Positions 1-7,643 of a stretch of 7,643 bases of DNA are shown here, piece after piece. Origin of the DNA: Balneolales bacterium (GTDB lineage Bacteria > Bacteroidota > Rhodothermia > Balneolales > Natronogracilivirgulaceae); NCBI GenBank assembly GCA_007127665.1, contig SKYY01000106.1, positions 1-7,643 of the forward strand. Reading direction: 5' to 3'. The notes beneath the pieces are model-generated. The model was not told the DNA's origin and ran no database searches. It worked only from the letters and a program-made list of their open reading frames with translations. The position numbers and the translations under genes were made by a program. Numbering within the stretch: the first letter of the stretch is position 1; each line of letters begins with the position of its first letter.

Positions 1-1550
1 TGATCTGTTTCAAGCACCAGTCGCTCGATTTGAGGGGCCAATCCGGTCAGCATGAGGCTGGGAGGCGACAGTTTGTGTGAAATGATCCGTACGTCATCGA
101 TAATGTCCTTGATTTGGCGGGTAGTTTGCGGCAATCCGTTTTGGCCGGATTCCATGTTTCTCCGCAACTGTCCGAGTTTGCTTCCAATGGCATCATGCAG
201 CTCTGCGGCTACGCGGCTGCGCTCTTTTTCTGTACCCTGGATGTAGGCGTTAAGCTTTTCGTTTTCGAGGCGGTGTACCTTTTCGGTCAGCTTGATCTGC
301 TTTTTCTCCACAAACCGGACCTGCCATGCCAGGCCGAAACTCAGGAAGATGATTTCCATCACCGAGCCGATCTGTATCGGGGTAAACAACAAGTCGGGGA
401 TGCTGAGCAAACCGAACTCGCCCAGGATAAAAATGATGCCGGCAACGAAGATAAATGAAAAGGCAAGGATGAACAGAACGGCCGTATTTCTTTCGAATCG
501 TATGTATCGGAAGGCAACCCACAAGGCCAGGGTTATGGACGCAATGATATCAAAATAGAGCAGATAGAGTACATAGGTTGCATTTTGCTGAGTCCATCCG
601 GTGAAAAAGGTGTGGCTGAACGCGATTGCAACGACTATGGCGCAAAGCACCAGAAACATCCGGTGGACAACCGGATAATTTTTGCTCGTCCTGAAATAGG
701 ACATGGTGAACATGTTGAAGGTGAAGACCAGGAGATAACTAAGGCCTATGCGTGATGCGCCTCCAATAGTACCCGATTCAGGATAGATATACTGATGGGC
801 CAGTCCGATGTCCACGAATACAAAAAGTCCGACACTCAATACATAGAAAAAATACCAGAAGTAGATACGTTGAAACGAAAACAGAAAGGCAACCAGGCTG
901 ATCAGCACAATGAGGCCGAAAATACCGAAGTAGAGACCGAAATAGGCATAATGGCGTTGCTGAACCGCATTGAAGTGTTTCATGCTCCACAGGCGGACCG
1001 GATAGTGGATGGATGAGCGCCGTTTGTCGAATATCAGCAGGATATCAGCAGTTGTCTCCGGTTCCAGATCCAGATCAAAAACAAAATTGAAGTGGGGCAC
1101 CGGTCGTGTTGAAAAGGGGGTTATTCTTCCCGTTAAAGCCGTTTCGGACCATCCGGAATGACTGGTTTGCGGGGTGGACCGGGTGTAGAGGCGAATGCTG
1201 TTGATATGGGGGTTTCTGACTTCCAGATACCATGATTTATAGTCAGACCGGTTTGCCAGGCTAAAACCCATGAGTACAAAATCCTGTGTGAATCCGTAAA
1301 AGTCATCGCCGGCAGCTTCTGATTGCTTCAGGCGTTCCCAGGCCAGGTCCGGATCGGGCAACACGGCGGTGGTATCTGCCACAGCCATCGGATTGACAGA
1401 TATGCCACTGGAGTGCAGTGTGACCGGGATCGTTGGGATTTGGGTACCGGCAGCCGAAACAGCAGCTGACGGCACAAATATTGAGGTACATGTAACGCCG
1501 GTCAACCAGATCAATAGCGTAATTACCATATTGGAAACCGGTAAAATCAT
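1..1550 (-). CDS. 7TMR-DISM membrane sensor histidine kinase (HisKA_3 type), 3' end missing
   Basis: Reading the minus strand from ATG at 1550 gives an open frame of 516 codons that runs off the window. Residues 1-35 are hydrophobic and end in an Ala-rich stretch like a signal peptide, though no basic residue precedes it. Residues about 40-198 resemble the extracytoplasmic 7TMR-DISMED2 sensor domain. Seven hydrophobic segments follow between about 200 and 411, beginning near HYAYFGLYFGIFGLIVLISL and ending before RFVEKKQ. A charged coiled coil (415-450) leads to KERSRVAAELHDAIGSKLG, the HisKA_3 phosphoacceptor motif with H452 and D453, then ISHKLSPPSLMLTGL, typical of the second dimerisation helix. 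The HATPase domain should lie beyond base 1. In this family the kinase senses a ligand outside the membrane and phosphorylates a LuxR-type regulator, here encoded directly upstream. The frame is closed upstream by the regulator's TGA, so ATG 1550 or a second ATG at 1529 must be the start. The domain assignment is by motif; the ligand is unknown. Confidence 0.92.
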   Translation of the reverse strand, partial: MILPVSNMVITLLIWLTGVTCTSIFVPSAAVSAAGTQIPTIPVTLHSSGISVNPMAVADTTAVLPDPDLAWERLKQSEAAGDDFYGFTQDFVLMGFSLANRSDYKSWYLEVRNPHINSIRLYTRSTPQTSHSGWSETALTGRITPFSTRPVPHFNFVFDLDLEPETTADILLIFDKRRSSIHYPVRLWSMKHFNAVQQRHYAYFGLYFGIFGLIVLISLVAFLFSFQRIYFWYFFYVLSVGLFVFVDIGLAHQYIYPESGTIGGASRIGLSYLLVFTFNMFTMSYFRTSKNYPVVHRMFLVLCAIVVAIAFSHTFFTGWTQQNATYVLYLLYFDIIASITLALWVAFRYIRFERNTAVLFILAFSFIFVAGIIFILGEFGLLSIPDLLFTPIQIGSVMEIIFLSFGLAWQVRFVEKKQIKLTEKVHRLENEKLNAYIQGTEKERSRVAAELHDAIGSKLGQLRRNMESGQNGLPQTTRQIKDIIDDVRIISHKLSPPSLMLTGLAPQIERLVLETD

Positions 1551-1553
1551 CTG

Positions 1554-2171
1554 TCAAACCAATCTGTTGGAATGGGCATAACTTACCAACTCCTTGATAT
1601 TGGCAAGGTTCAGCTTTTTGTAGATGTTGCGCCGGTGTGTGTTTACCGTATGGGGGCTGAGAAACAGTTCGGTCGCAATCTCCGCAGAACTTTTTCCGGA
1701 TACGGTCAGGCGGATCACTTCTTTCTCGCGCTCGGTCAGAAATAGTGACGTGGAATCCTGATTGCCATCTGACTGGAGGTACGGAAGGTTCTTGAAGTAG
1801 GTCTTGTTTCTCGCAATACAATCCATGGCTTCCAGAAGCTCCTTTTCACCAAAGTCCTTCAGCAGATATCCGTCAACCCCCATCTGCCGGACTTTTTGTA
1901 TCAAAACGGGGTCGCGATGCATGGTAAGAACAAGAATTCCTGTTTCCGGATACCGGGAGGTGATATCCGGAAGAATGTCTATGCCGTTGCGATCCGGCAG
2001 GTTCAGATCCAGAAGAAGAATGTCGGGGGCCATATTCTCCAGCGCGTCCAGCAGGCTTGCCGCCGACTTGAAGGAAGTGACCGGTTGATACTTACGGGAA
2101 TTGGACAGGATCCGAAGTACACCGTCTATGACAATTTGATGATCTTCACATATATAAACGGAACTGGCCAT
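1554..2171 (-). CDS. NarL/FixJ-family response regulator (REC plus LuxR-type HTH)
   Basis: This 205-residue protein has the usual length of a two-domain regulator. The receiver domain spans about residues 3-120: acidic pair E9/D10, phosphoacceptor D55 in [11 protein letters not shown]83 in LVLTMH, and K105 in YLLKD, so all phosphorylation residues are present. A linker of about 20 residues follows. The LuxR-type DNA-binding domain occupies about 143-205, starting at [11 protein letters not shown], with recognition-helix region [17 protein letters not shown] (171-187). It should be phosphorylated by the kinase encoded three bases downstream and then bind DNA as a dimer. ATG 2171 has no Shine-Dalgarno sequence but an A/T-rich leader. 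Gene order is regulator first, kinase second, almost surely one transcript. Possible targets include the divergent promoter region beside it (inference). The target genes cannot be read from the sequence. Confidence 0.95.
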   Translation of the reverse strand: MASSVYICEDHQIVIDGVLRILSNSRKYQPVTSFKSAASLLDALENMAPDILLLDLNLPDRNGIDILPDITSRYPETGILVLTMHRDPVLIQKVRQMGVDGYLLKDFGEKELLEAMDCIARNKTYFKNLPYLQSDGNQDSTSLFLTEREKEVIRLTVSGKSSAEIATELFLSPHTVNTHRRNIYKKLNLANIKELVSYAHSNRLV

Positions 2172-2199
2172 ATAAATTTTTGATTTTCCGACTGTTCAA

Positions 2200-2207
2200 G
2201 AAACATA
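2200..2207 (-). promoter_or_regulatory. Possible -7 promoter element for the response regulator gene
   Basis: The minus strand reads TATGTTTC here, one base from the Bacteroidota -7 consensus TAnnTTTG, 28 bases before the regulator's ATG. The matching -33 TTTG is not clear; TTTA occurs about 22 bases further upstream. Such near matches arise easily by chance, so this is a weak proposal that also depends on the organism being a Bacteroidota relative. Confidence 0.2.
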
Positions 2208-2303
2208 CTCAGTGCGATTGTTTGATCCGTAAAGAACTAAAAATCAACCATGGGGAATGTGTTCTCCGCGGGAAAGTTAATGAAATGCACCATCAATAAC
2301 AGC

Positions 2304-2325
2304 ACTCCCGGCTGTCTCCGGGTGT
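2304..2325. repeat. Short GC-rich hairpin in the divergent region
   Basis: CCCGG (2307-2311) and CCGGG (2318-2322) pair around the six-base loop CTGTCT, with one mismatch and two further outer pairs. No T-run follows on either strand, so it is not a convincing terminator. It may be a structured leader or chance. Confidence 0.35.
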
Positions 2326-2330
2326 TCGCG

Positions 2331-2344
2331 CCGCAAAATTGCGG
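2331..2344. promoter_or_regulatory. Perfect 6+6 inverted repeat, possible operator
   Basis: CCGCAA and TTGCGG are exact reverse complements separated by two A's. The dyad lies about 160 bases before the regulator's start and about 215 before the hybrid kinase start. A dimeric regulator such as the neighbouring LuxR-type protein could bind such a site, but nothing in the sequence ties it to a particular protein, and the spacing is too tight for an ordinary hairpin loop. Confidence 0.35.
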
Positions 2345-2558
2345 TAAGTCAATGGGGGCGAAGACGAATTGTTGACGGGTGTTGTTCCACTGCTCAGAAG
2401 GTTTTACCTTTCCATCCATGTGTTGTCTGTTACTTTTAATGAAGTTAACCTTGGCATGGCAACCGGATCTTATCTTCAATCAGCACCTCATCACTTTATA
2501 CCAGTACGACAATCAGCATTATGTCTTGTGTATTGCTATGAGTTAATCATTTTTTGAT

Positions 2559-5500
2559 ATGACAGACGCTGCTATAAAAAGAATGTTGCAAGCTTCACCG
2601 ATTGGTTTTGCCAGTCACAAGATAGTCCTGGATGAATCAGGCAGGCCCGCTGACTATGTCTTCCTGGAGGTCAACAAGGCATTTGAAAATCTCACGGGTC
2701 TGAGCGCTTCCAGGATCACTGGCAAAAATGTAACGGAGGTAATCCCGGGAATAAAAGACAGCTCGTTCGACTGGATTGGTTTTTATGGGCGTATTGCACT
2801 GCAAGGTGGCGACGAATCCTTTGAACAGTATTCCGAGCCACTTGGCCGTTGGTACAGGGTTCAGGCCTATTCGGAAGAAAAAGGTCTCTTCAGTACGTTT
2901 TTTTTGGATATCTCCGGGATGAAAAACGACGGCAAAGAACAAGAAGAACAACATCGTTTCCAACAAATTGCCGCCGAAACATCTGCTTTGTTCTCCGGGA
3001 TAAGTACTTCAGCTGAATTTGATATTGGAATAAACCGGACACTCGAAGCGCTCGGGCAATTTTTTGGTGCCGACCGGAGCTACCTCTTTATGTTCTCCGA
3101 AGACCTGGTTCTAATGAGCAACACCCATGAGTGGTGCAGTGATAATGTCGAATCAGCATCTGAGCGGATTCAGGATGTTCCGATAGACTCTCTGCCGTGG
3201 TGGAAGCAACAAATCATGGAAAAGAAACATGTCTTTATCCCGGATGTAGGGGAATTGCCGGAAGAAGCCGTAGCCGAAAAAATCGAATTTTCCGCACAAG
3301 GAATCCAGTCGCTTTTATCGCTGCCGTTATACAACGTGAAGGGCAAATTTTCAGGTTTCATCGGCTTTGATATGATTAAGGATACATACTTCTGGACACA
3401 TGAGCAGATCGGTATGCTCAAGGTCATCGGGGGGATTATCGGTAACACCATTGAACGGCTGCGCACCGAAGAAAAAAGAAAAGAAAGCGAAGAAAAATTG
3501 CGCCAGGTAACGGATAACATCCAGGAAGTCTTTTGGCTGCGTTCTGCTGACAACAGTAAAATACTTTATATAAGCCCTTCCTATGAAAAAGTATGGGGAC
3601 GAACCTGTGAAAGTATCTACGCGGATCCCTTGTCTTTCATGGACTCCGTTCATGAAGGTGACAAAGAAAAAGTTTTCAGGGAGTTTGAAAAATACGCTAA
3701 AACGGACGAGTTTGATTTGGAGTACCGCATTGTGACTCCGGGCGGTGAGACTCGCTGGGTCCACGCCCGCTCTTTTCCCGTACGTGATGAAAACGGTGCC
3801 ATTATACGCCATACCGGTATAGCCGCAGATATTACCAAACGTATCCAGAAAGAAAAGGAGTTGGCAGAAGAAAAAAGGCAGACGGAAAACTTTTTTAACC
3901 AGTCGCTGCACGGCTTTTTTATTTGTATGCTGGATGAACCTGTCGAGTGGAATGAAGAAACGGACAAAGATGCCGTCCTGGAATACGTGCTCGACCACCA
4001 GCGCATGACGCGGGTAAACCAGGCCATGCTGGATCAGTACGGTGCTGCGGAAGAAGACTTTATAGGTATCACAGTCCGGGAGCTTTTCCGCCACGACCTG
4101 GACCATGCAAGGGAAATTTGGCGGGGGCTCTTTGACAAGGGAAGCTGGCATGTGGAGACCCGGGAACAGAAAATGGACGGAACCCCTATTATCATAGACG
4201 GGGATTATAAATGCCTCTATGACGACCACGGGCGCTTCATGGGTCACTTTGGTGTACAGGTGGATGTGACGGCCCAGAAAGAAGCTGAAAAAACCATTAG
4301 GGATAGCCAGGAACAAATCAGGCAAATTCTTGCCACCACACCGGCCGTCGTGTACACGTATTTCATAGACAGGATAGGAAGGCCCGATCTTCTCTTCGTC
4401 AATCGGAAAGTAAAAGAGGTGCTGGGTTATGAACCTGATCACTTCATTGGAAATATTGCTTTCTGGACCGAATGTGTCCACCCGGATGACCTTGAAAAGG
4501 TAATGTCGGGCGTATCATCCTTGCGTGAAAAAACGGCTCTTGAAATCGAATACCGCTTCAGAGATTCCCAAGGCAACTGGCGCTGGCTCATGGACAGGCA
4601 CAGCGTTACCGAGAGAAAAGACAACGGTGTGCTTGTCACCGGAGCCTGGTATGATATTACTGAGCGCAAGAATATGGAAGCCGAAATGCAACATCAATCG
4701 GGATTGATCACCTCACTGCTCGATTCCATACCGGATATCATATACTACAAGGATAAAAATGGTGCATACCTTGGGTGCAACCCGCCATTTGCAGCGTTCG
4801 TGGGCAAGCCAAGGGAGGAGATCATCGGCAAGACAGAATACGACCTATTTGAACGGTCTGTCGCCGATTCCTTCCGCGAATACGACCAAAAGATGCTTGA
4901 AGATCTCAAACCAAGACACAGTGAGGAATGGATTACCTACCCTGATGGACGCCGAATTCTGATTGATACGCTGAGAACGCCTTACTGGGGTCCGAATGGA
5001 CAATTGATGGGACTATTAGGCATCAGCCGCGACATAACAAGGCATAAAAAAACGGAAGAGCAACTGGTCATCGCCAAGGAACAGGCCGAAGCTGCCAGTA
5101 AAGCCAAGTCACTGTTCCTTGCCAATATGAGCCACGAGATACGCACTCCGCTCAATGGTGTCATCGGATACACAAATCTCCTGGAAAAAACACCATTGAA
5201 CAGCGTTCAGAAGCTTTATACGGAAAATGTGAAGGTATCCGGCAAGACCCTGCTTGCCATCATCAATGATATCCTTGACTTGTCCAAAATTGAGGCCGAT
5301 AAGCTTGATCTGGAAATCCGTGAAACCGATATCAGGGCGTTGCTGCATGAAGTCGCTGGCATTATGGAAGTCCAGGCCTCGAAAAAGAAGCTGGAACTGC
5401 TGGTGGATTTGCCATTGGATTTGCCTCCTTTGGTCTTGGTGGACCCTGTGCGGCTTCGGCAAATTGTTACCAATCTTCTGAGCAATGCTATCAAGTTTAC

Positions 5501-6836
5501 GGAGCATGGCGAAGTTGAACTCAAACTTGTGTTTCAGGCCGGTAAAGAGGGCACAGGGAAATTCATTTTTTCGGTAAGGGATACCGGTATCGGTATCAGC
5601 GAAAGGCAAAAGGACAAACTTTTCCAGTCGTTCACACAGGCCGACAGTTCCACGACCCGCAAATATGGAGGCACCGGGCTTGGCCTGGCCATCAGCCGGC
5701 GGCTTGTTGAAAAAATGGGGGGGCAGATCCGGTTGGATAGTGTTGAGGGCGAAGGCAGCACTTTCTCTTTCTCATTGGAAGCCGCTTACCGGATGAATGA
5801 ACAAACAACTCAGCAGAAGCCTGTATCGTCTGTTGTCAAAAAGGTGCTTGTTATTGATGATAATGCCTCCAACCGTAATATTCTGGAAGCCACTCTCACG
5901 CACTGGAAGGTGGATTGCCGGTCCTGCGAAAGTGGCAGGTCCGCTTTGAAGCTTATGGATTCGGAAGAGTTTGACTTGCTGATTGTCGATTATCACATGC
6001 CGGAGATGAATGGCCTTGAAACCGTACAGGCCATACGGGAAAAATATCAATCCGACAAGGATAATATGCCCATTACCCTGCTCTACAGTTCATCGGATGA
6101 TCCGATCCTGAAAGAAAAATCTAATGAGCTGGGCATCCGTCATACTTTGATTAAGCCCGTTAATACGAACGAACTGCATGAATGCATCCGTAACATCCAG
6201 TTCCTGCAAAAGGAGGGCAAGATTGCGGTTGGGGAGCCCGGCAACGTTGAAGAGGGTACACATCATAAAACTCAGACAGATGCTGGTGAAGTGGCTGATC
6301 AAGACGTGCGGTCTCAGGATCAACCAACGGTTGATGCGCGTTTTCACCCGGCAGTACCCGACAGCGTAACTCCCGAAACCGATTCAGAAGGGGAAAACGT
6401 CCGGGACTCGCAAAAGCAACAGCCCGCTAAGGAAACGGCAACAATTCTGATTGTTGAAGATGTGCCTATGAACATGCATCTGGTGAAGGCGCTTATTGGT
6501 TCTCTGTATCCCGGACTCTCACTTTTGGAAGCTTGTAATGGACTGGAAGCGATTGAAATAGTAAAAAAGGAGAAAATTGACCTCGTGCTCATGGATATCC
6601 AGATGCCCGAAATGGACGGGCTGGAGGCCACTGAACTCATCAGGAAATGGGAGGGCGATCAAGACGCGGAAACACGGCTTCCTGTTATTGCCTTGACGGC
6701 GGGTGCGTTGAAAGAAGAGAAAGACAGGGCTCTGAAATGCGGGATGGATGACTTCCTCACAAAACCCATAGAACCCGAGAGCATACAGGCTGCGTTTGAG
6801 GAATACCTGACATCGGACAAGTTGGTTTCAAAGTAA
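2559..6836 (+). CDS. Soluble hybrid histidine kinase, PAS-GAF-4xPAS-HisKA-HATPase-REC-REC
   Basis: This 1425-residue protein has no membrane-spanning stretch, so it should act in the cytoplasm. Domains in order: PAS (about 10-120), GAF (132-300), coiled coil, PAS (317-428), PAS (442-573, beginning [13 protein letters not shown]), PAS (587-702), PAS (716-829), helical linker, HisKA with phosphoacceptor H859 in [11 protein letters not shown], HATPase_c (about 960-1075) with N972/N976 (N box), D1008 of DTGIGI (G1) and the glycine-rich [11 protein letters not shown] (G2, 1037-1042). REC1 (1095-1217) has D1100/D1101, phosphoacceptor D1144 and K1199; REC2 (1295-1418) has E1300/D1301, D1346 and K1402. 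Both receivers look functional. A 77-residue polar linker joins them, and there is no Hpt domain, so phosphate must move to a separate Hpt or stay in the receivers. Several PAS domains are of the PAS_3 kind, ending in D-I-T-x-R/K, and may bind small ligands or redox cofactors. The start at 2559 lacks a Shine-Dalgarno sequence; ATG 2583 (residue 9), just before the first PAS, is the alternative. Confidence 0.96.
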   Translation: MTDAAIKRMLQASPIGFASHKIVLDESGRPADYVFLEVNKAFENLTGLSASRITGKNVTEVIPGIKDSSFDWIGFYGRIALQGGDESFEQYSEPLGRWYRVQAYSEEKGLFSTFFLDISGMKNDGKEQEEQHRFQQIAAETSALFSGISTSAEFDIGINRTLEALGQFFGADRSYLFMFSEDLVLMSNTHEWCSDNVESASERIQDVPIDSLPWWKQQIMEKKHVFIPDVGELPEEAVAEKIEFSAQGIQSLLSLPLYNVKGKFSGFIGFDMIKDTYFWTHEQIGMLKVIGGIIGNTIERLRTEEKRKESEEKLRQVTDNIQEVFWLRSADNSKILYISPSYEKVWGRTCESIYADPLSFMDSVHEGDKEKVFREFEKYAKTDEFDLEYRIVTPGGETRWVHARSFPVRDENGAIIRHTGIAADITKRIQKEKELAEEKRQTENFFNQSLHGFFICMLDEPVEWNEETDKDAVLEYVLDHQRMTRVNQAMLDQYGAAEEDFIGITVRELFRHDLDHAREIWRGLFDKGSWHVETREQKMDGTPIIIDGDYKCLYDDHGRFMGHFGVQVDVTAQKEAEKTIRDSQEQIRQILATTPAVVYTYFIDRIGRPDLLFVNRKVKEVLGYEPDHFIGNIAFWTECVHPDDLEKVMSGVSSLREKTALEIEYRFRDSQGNWRWLMDRHSVTERKDNGVLVTGAWYDITERKNMEAEMQHQSGLITSLLDSIPDIIYYKDKNGAYLGCNPPFAAFVGKPREEIIGKTEYDLFERSVADSFREYDQKMLEDLKPRHSEEWITYPDGRRILIDTLRTPYWGPNGQLMGLLGISRDITRHKKTEEQLVIAKEQAEAASKAKSLFLANMSHEIRTPLNGVIGYTNLLEKTPLNSVQKLYTENVKVSGKTLLAIINDILDLSKIEADKLDLEIRETDIRALLHEVAGIMEVQASKKKLELLVDLPLDLPPLVLVDPVRLRQIVTNLLSNAIKFTEHGEVELKLVFQAGKEGTGKFIFSVRDTGIGISERQKDKLFQSFTQADSSTTRKYGGTGLGLAISRRLVEKMGGQIRLDSVEGEGSTFSFSLEAAYRMNEQTTQQKPVSSVVKKVLVIDDNASNRNILEATLTHWKVDCRSCESGRSALKLMDSEEFDLLIVDYHMPEMNGLETVQAIREKYQSDKDNMPITLLYSSSDDPILKEKSNELGIRHTLIKPVNTNELHECIRNIQFLQKEGKIAVGEPGNVEEGTHHKTQTDAGEVADQDVRSQDQPTVDARFHPAVPDSVTPETDSEGENVRDSQKQQPAKETATILIVEDVPMNMHLVKALIGSLYPGLSLLEACNGLEAIEIVKKEKIDLVLMDIQMPEMDGLEATELIRKWEGDQDAETRLPVIALTAGALKEEKDRALKCGMDDFLTKPIEPESIQAAFEEYLTSDKLVSK

Positions 6837-6839
6837 TTG

Positions 6840-6882
6840 GCGGTTTATATTACCGTACGTTTTCTTTTGTTTTGTTTTGTTC
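6840..6882 (+). terminator. Weak terminator candidate after the hybrid kinase
   Basis: Four bases after the kinase stop codon, CGGT (6841-6844) can pair with ACCG (6852-6855) around a seven-base loop, extended by one G-U pair. A T-rich tract follows from 6860 to 6881, interrupted by C and G. The four-pair stem is much weaker than a typical intrinsic terminator, so at most partial termination is expected. Confidence 0.25.
6865..6879 (+). repeat. TTTTG tandem microrepeat (three units)
   Basis: Three exact copies of TTTTG follow one another, preceded by TTTTC. Copy-number change by slippage is conceivable in such a tract between two genes. It overlaps the T-rich part of the weak terminator candidate. 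Confidence 0.8.
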
Positions 6883-6996
6883 GCTGTGCTGCACTTGTCA
6901 CTTGAACACAGAAATTTTTTTGGTCCCGGGTTACATCTATCATTCAGGTGATATTCAAAAAACGGGTAACAAGGATTATATAAAACATTGGTAATC

Positions 6997-7643
6997 ATGA
7001 AGATAAATCGCGATGTTGAAGCTTATGAAAGCATTTCGAACCGAATGGATGGTTTCCTGTATCGTTGTCGTAACGACGAAGCTTTCACTATGCTCATTAT
7101 GACCGGCCAGGTGGATAACATAACAGGCTACAAGGCGTCCGACATAATCGATAACAAACGCGTATCCTATGTGAACCTTATTCACCCGGAGGATACCGGA
7201 CCGGTAGATGCTGCTATTGAGAAATCTGTAAGGTCCCGTGAAAACTGGAATGTTGACTACCGCCTGAAAACCTCTTCGGGAGACTATGTCTGGGTTAACG
7301 AAAGCGGAGGAGCCGTTTATGATGATAAGGGAGAGGCCGTTTACCTGGAAGGGGTGGTTCTGGATATACGGGAAAGGAAAAGACAGGAAGCCTTGCAAAA
7401 GGAACGCATGAAGCGGATTGAGACATCCACCAAAGCTGTTATTAATGAGAACAAGAACATTTTTACCATCCTCAAGACCTTGCGTCACCTCAGTTTCAAT
7501 GCCTCGATTGAAGCCACTAAAGCGGGAGAGTTTGGCCGAAGTTTTTCAGTGGTTGCGGAGCAGGTGAAAGCATTGGCGGATGAAACGGAAAGATCGGCAC
7601 AAAAGATATCAGACCTCATTGAGGAGCTTGAGTCCAACATGAA
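6997..7643 (+). CDS. Soluble PAS protein with chemoreceptor-like (MCP signal) hairpin, 3' end missing
   Basis: The frame from ATG 6997 is open for 215 codons to the window end. Residues about 12-126 form a PAS_3-type domain, with NITGYKASDI, LIHPEDTGPV and the closing VVLDIRERKRQ. A helix of only about 40 residues leads to LSFNASIEATKAGEFGRSF (166-183) and SVVAEQVKALADETERSAQ, which match the hairpin tip and returning helix of methyl-accepting chemotaxis proteins, where CheA and CheW bind. No membrane segment or HAMP domain is present, so it should be a cytoplasmic receptor-like protein. An in-frame stop at 6967-6969 limits the start to ATG 6997 or TTG 6988; the latter has AAGGA about 12 bases upstream, the former has no good ribosome site. 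It follows the hybrid kinase in the same direction and may share its regulation. Whether it serves chemotaxis or only borrows the dimeric coiled coil is open. Confidence 0.85.
   Translation, partial: MKINRDVEAYESISNRMDGFLYRCRNDEAFTMLIMTGQVDNITGYKASDIIDNKRVSYVNLIHPEDTGPVDAAIEKSVRSRENWNVDYRLKTSSGDYVWVNESGGAVYDDKGEAVYLEGVVLDIRERKRQEALQKERMKRIETSTKAVINENKNIFTILKTLRHLSFNASIEATKAGEFGRSFSVVAEQVKALADETERSAQKISDLIEELESNM

Larger units (their letters stand above)
2172..2558. other. Divergent intergenic region between regulator/kinase pair and hybrid kinase
   Basis: This 387-base stretch separates two genes transcribed away from each other, so promoters for both sides should lie here. Short open frames exist on both strands, but they have no recognisable motifs and unlikely composition, and I consider the region non-coding. 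It contains a GC-rich hairpin (2304-2325) and a perfect inverted repeat (2331-2344) near its centre. No strong Shine-Dalgarno sequence precedes either start. I saw no tRNA, riboswitch or insertion-sequence end. Confidence 0.7.
6837..6996. other. 160-base gap between hybrid kinase and PAS-chemoreceptor-like gene
   Basis: AT-rich non-coding spacer. It contains a weak terminator-like hairpin, a TTTTG microrepeat and, further on, a small hairpin TATCA/TGATA around position 6945. The downstream gene may be read through from the kinase or have its own promoter; no convincing promoter is visible. Confidence 0.5.

Noticed and set aside
1303..1821. 172-residue minus-strand open frame across the regulator/kinase junction
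   Set aside because: It overlaps both well-supported genes in another frame, and its translation is rich in Cys, Arg and Pro with no known domain.
2319..2383. Direct repeat CGGGTGTT at 2319-2326 and 2376-2383
   Set aside because: An eight-base repeat within a 400-base region is expected about once by chance.
2431..2438. TACTTTTA as a -7 promoter element for the hybrid kinase
   Set aside because: Only a partial match to TAnnTTTG, and no -33 TTTG at the right distance.
2237..2557. Small open frames in the divergent region (80 residues minus strand, 62 residues plus strand)
   Set aside because: No recognisable motif, no ribosome site, odd composition, and the location between divergent genes fits a promoter region.
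2898..2905. Run of eight T's in the kinase gene as a frameshift site
   Set aside because: The reading frame continues intact through it with proper PAS sequence on both sides; no evidence of slippage.
3351..4481. 376-residue minus-strand open frame inside the hybrid kinase
   Set aside because: It lies antisense to convincing PAS domains; its sequence has no domain signature and looks like the complement of a coding strand.

Overview
The window is a signal-transduction cluster with four protein genes and no RNA gene, mobile element or CRISPR array that I could find. The organism is probably a member of the Bacteroidota/Balneolota (FCB) group. The hints are a 7TMR-DISM membrane histidine kinase paired with a LuxR-type regulator, start codons with little or no Shine-Dalgarno sequence and AT-rich leaders, and a very large multi-PAS hybrid kinase. 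This assignment is inference from style; other Gram-negative groups with such kinases are not excluded.

Left part (minus strand). A NarL/FixJ-family response regulator (2171 to 1554) is followed after three bases by a membrane sensor histidine kinase that starts at 1550 and leaves the window at base 1. The kinase frame stays open for all 516 codons visible. It has a secretion-type N terminus, an extracytoplasmic sensor domain, seven membrane segments, and a HisKA_3-type dimerisation/phosphoacceptor helix. Its ATPase domain lies outside the window. The two genes form a classic two-component pair.

Middle. A 387-base non-coding region (2172-2558) separates this pair from a divergently transcribed gene. 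It holds a small GC-rich hairpin and a perfect 6+6 inverted repeat near its centre, which could be an operator.

Right part (plus strand). A 1425-residue soluble hybrid histidine kinase (2559-6836) has the order PAS-GAF-PAS-PAS-PAS-PAS-HisKA-HATPase-REC-REC, with all catalytic residues visible and no Hpt domain. After a 160-base gap with a weak terminator-like hairpin and a TTTTG microrepeat comes the 5' part of a soluble PAS protein (from 6997, cut at the window end). Its C-terminal part carries the hairpin tip of chemoreceptor signalling domains but has an unusually short coiled coil in front of it.

Together these genes would sense a periplasmic/membrane cue (left pair) and cytoplasmic cues (hybrid kinase and PAS-chemoreceptor-like protein). 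The only DNA-binding output in view is the LuxR-type regulator; the hybrid kinase must pass phosphate to an Hpt or regulator encoded elsewhere, or act through its own receiver domains. I see no clear previously undescribed system. The most unusual points are the same-frame TGA-CAG-ATG junction of the regulator/kinase pair and the short chemoreceptor-like protein next to the hybrid kinase.
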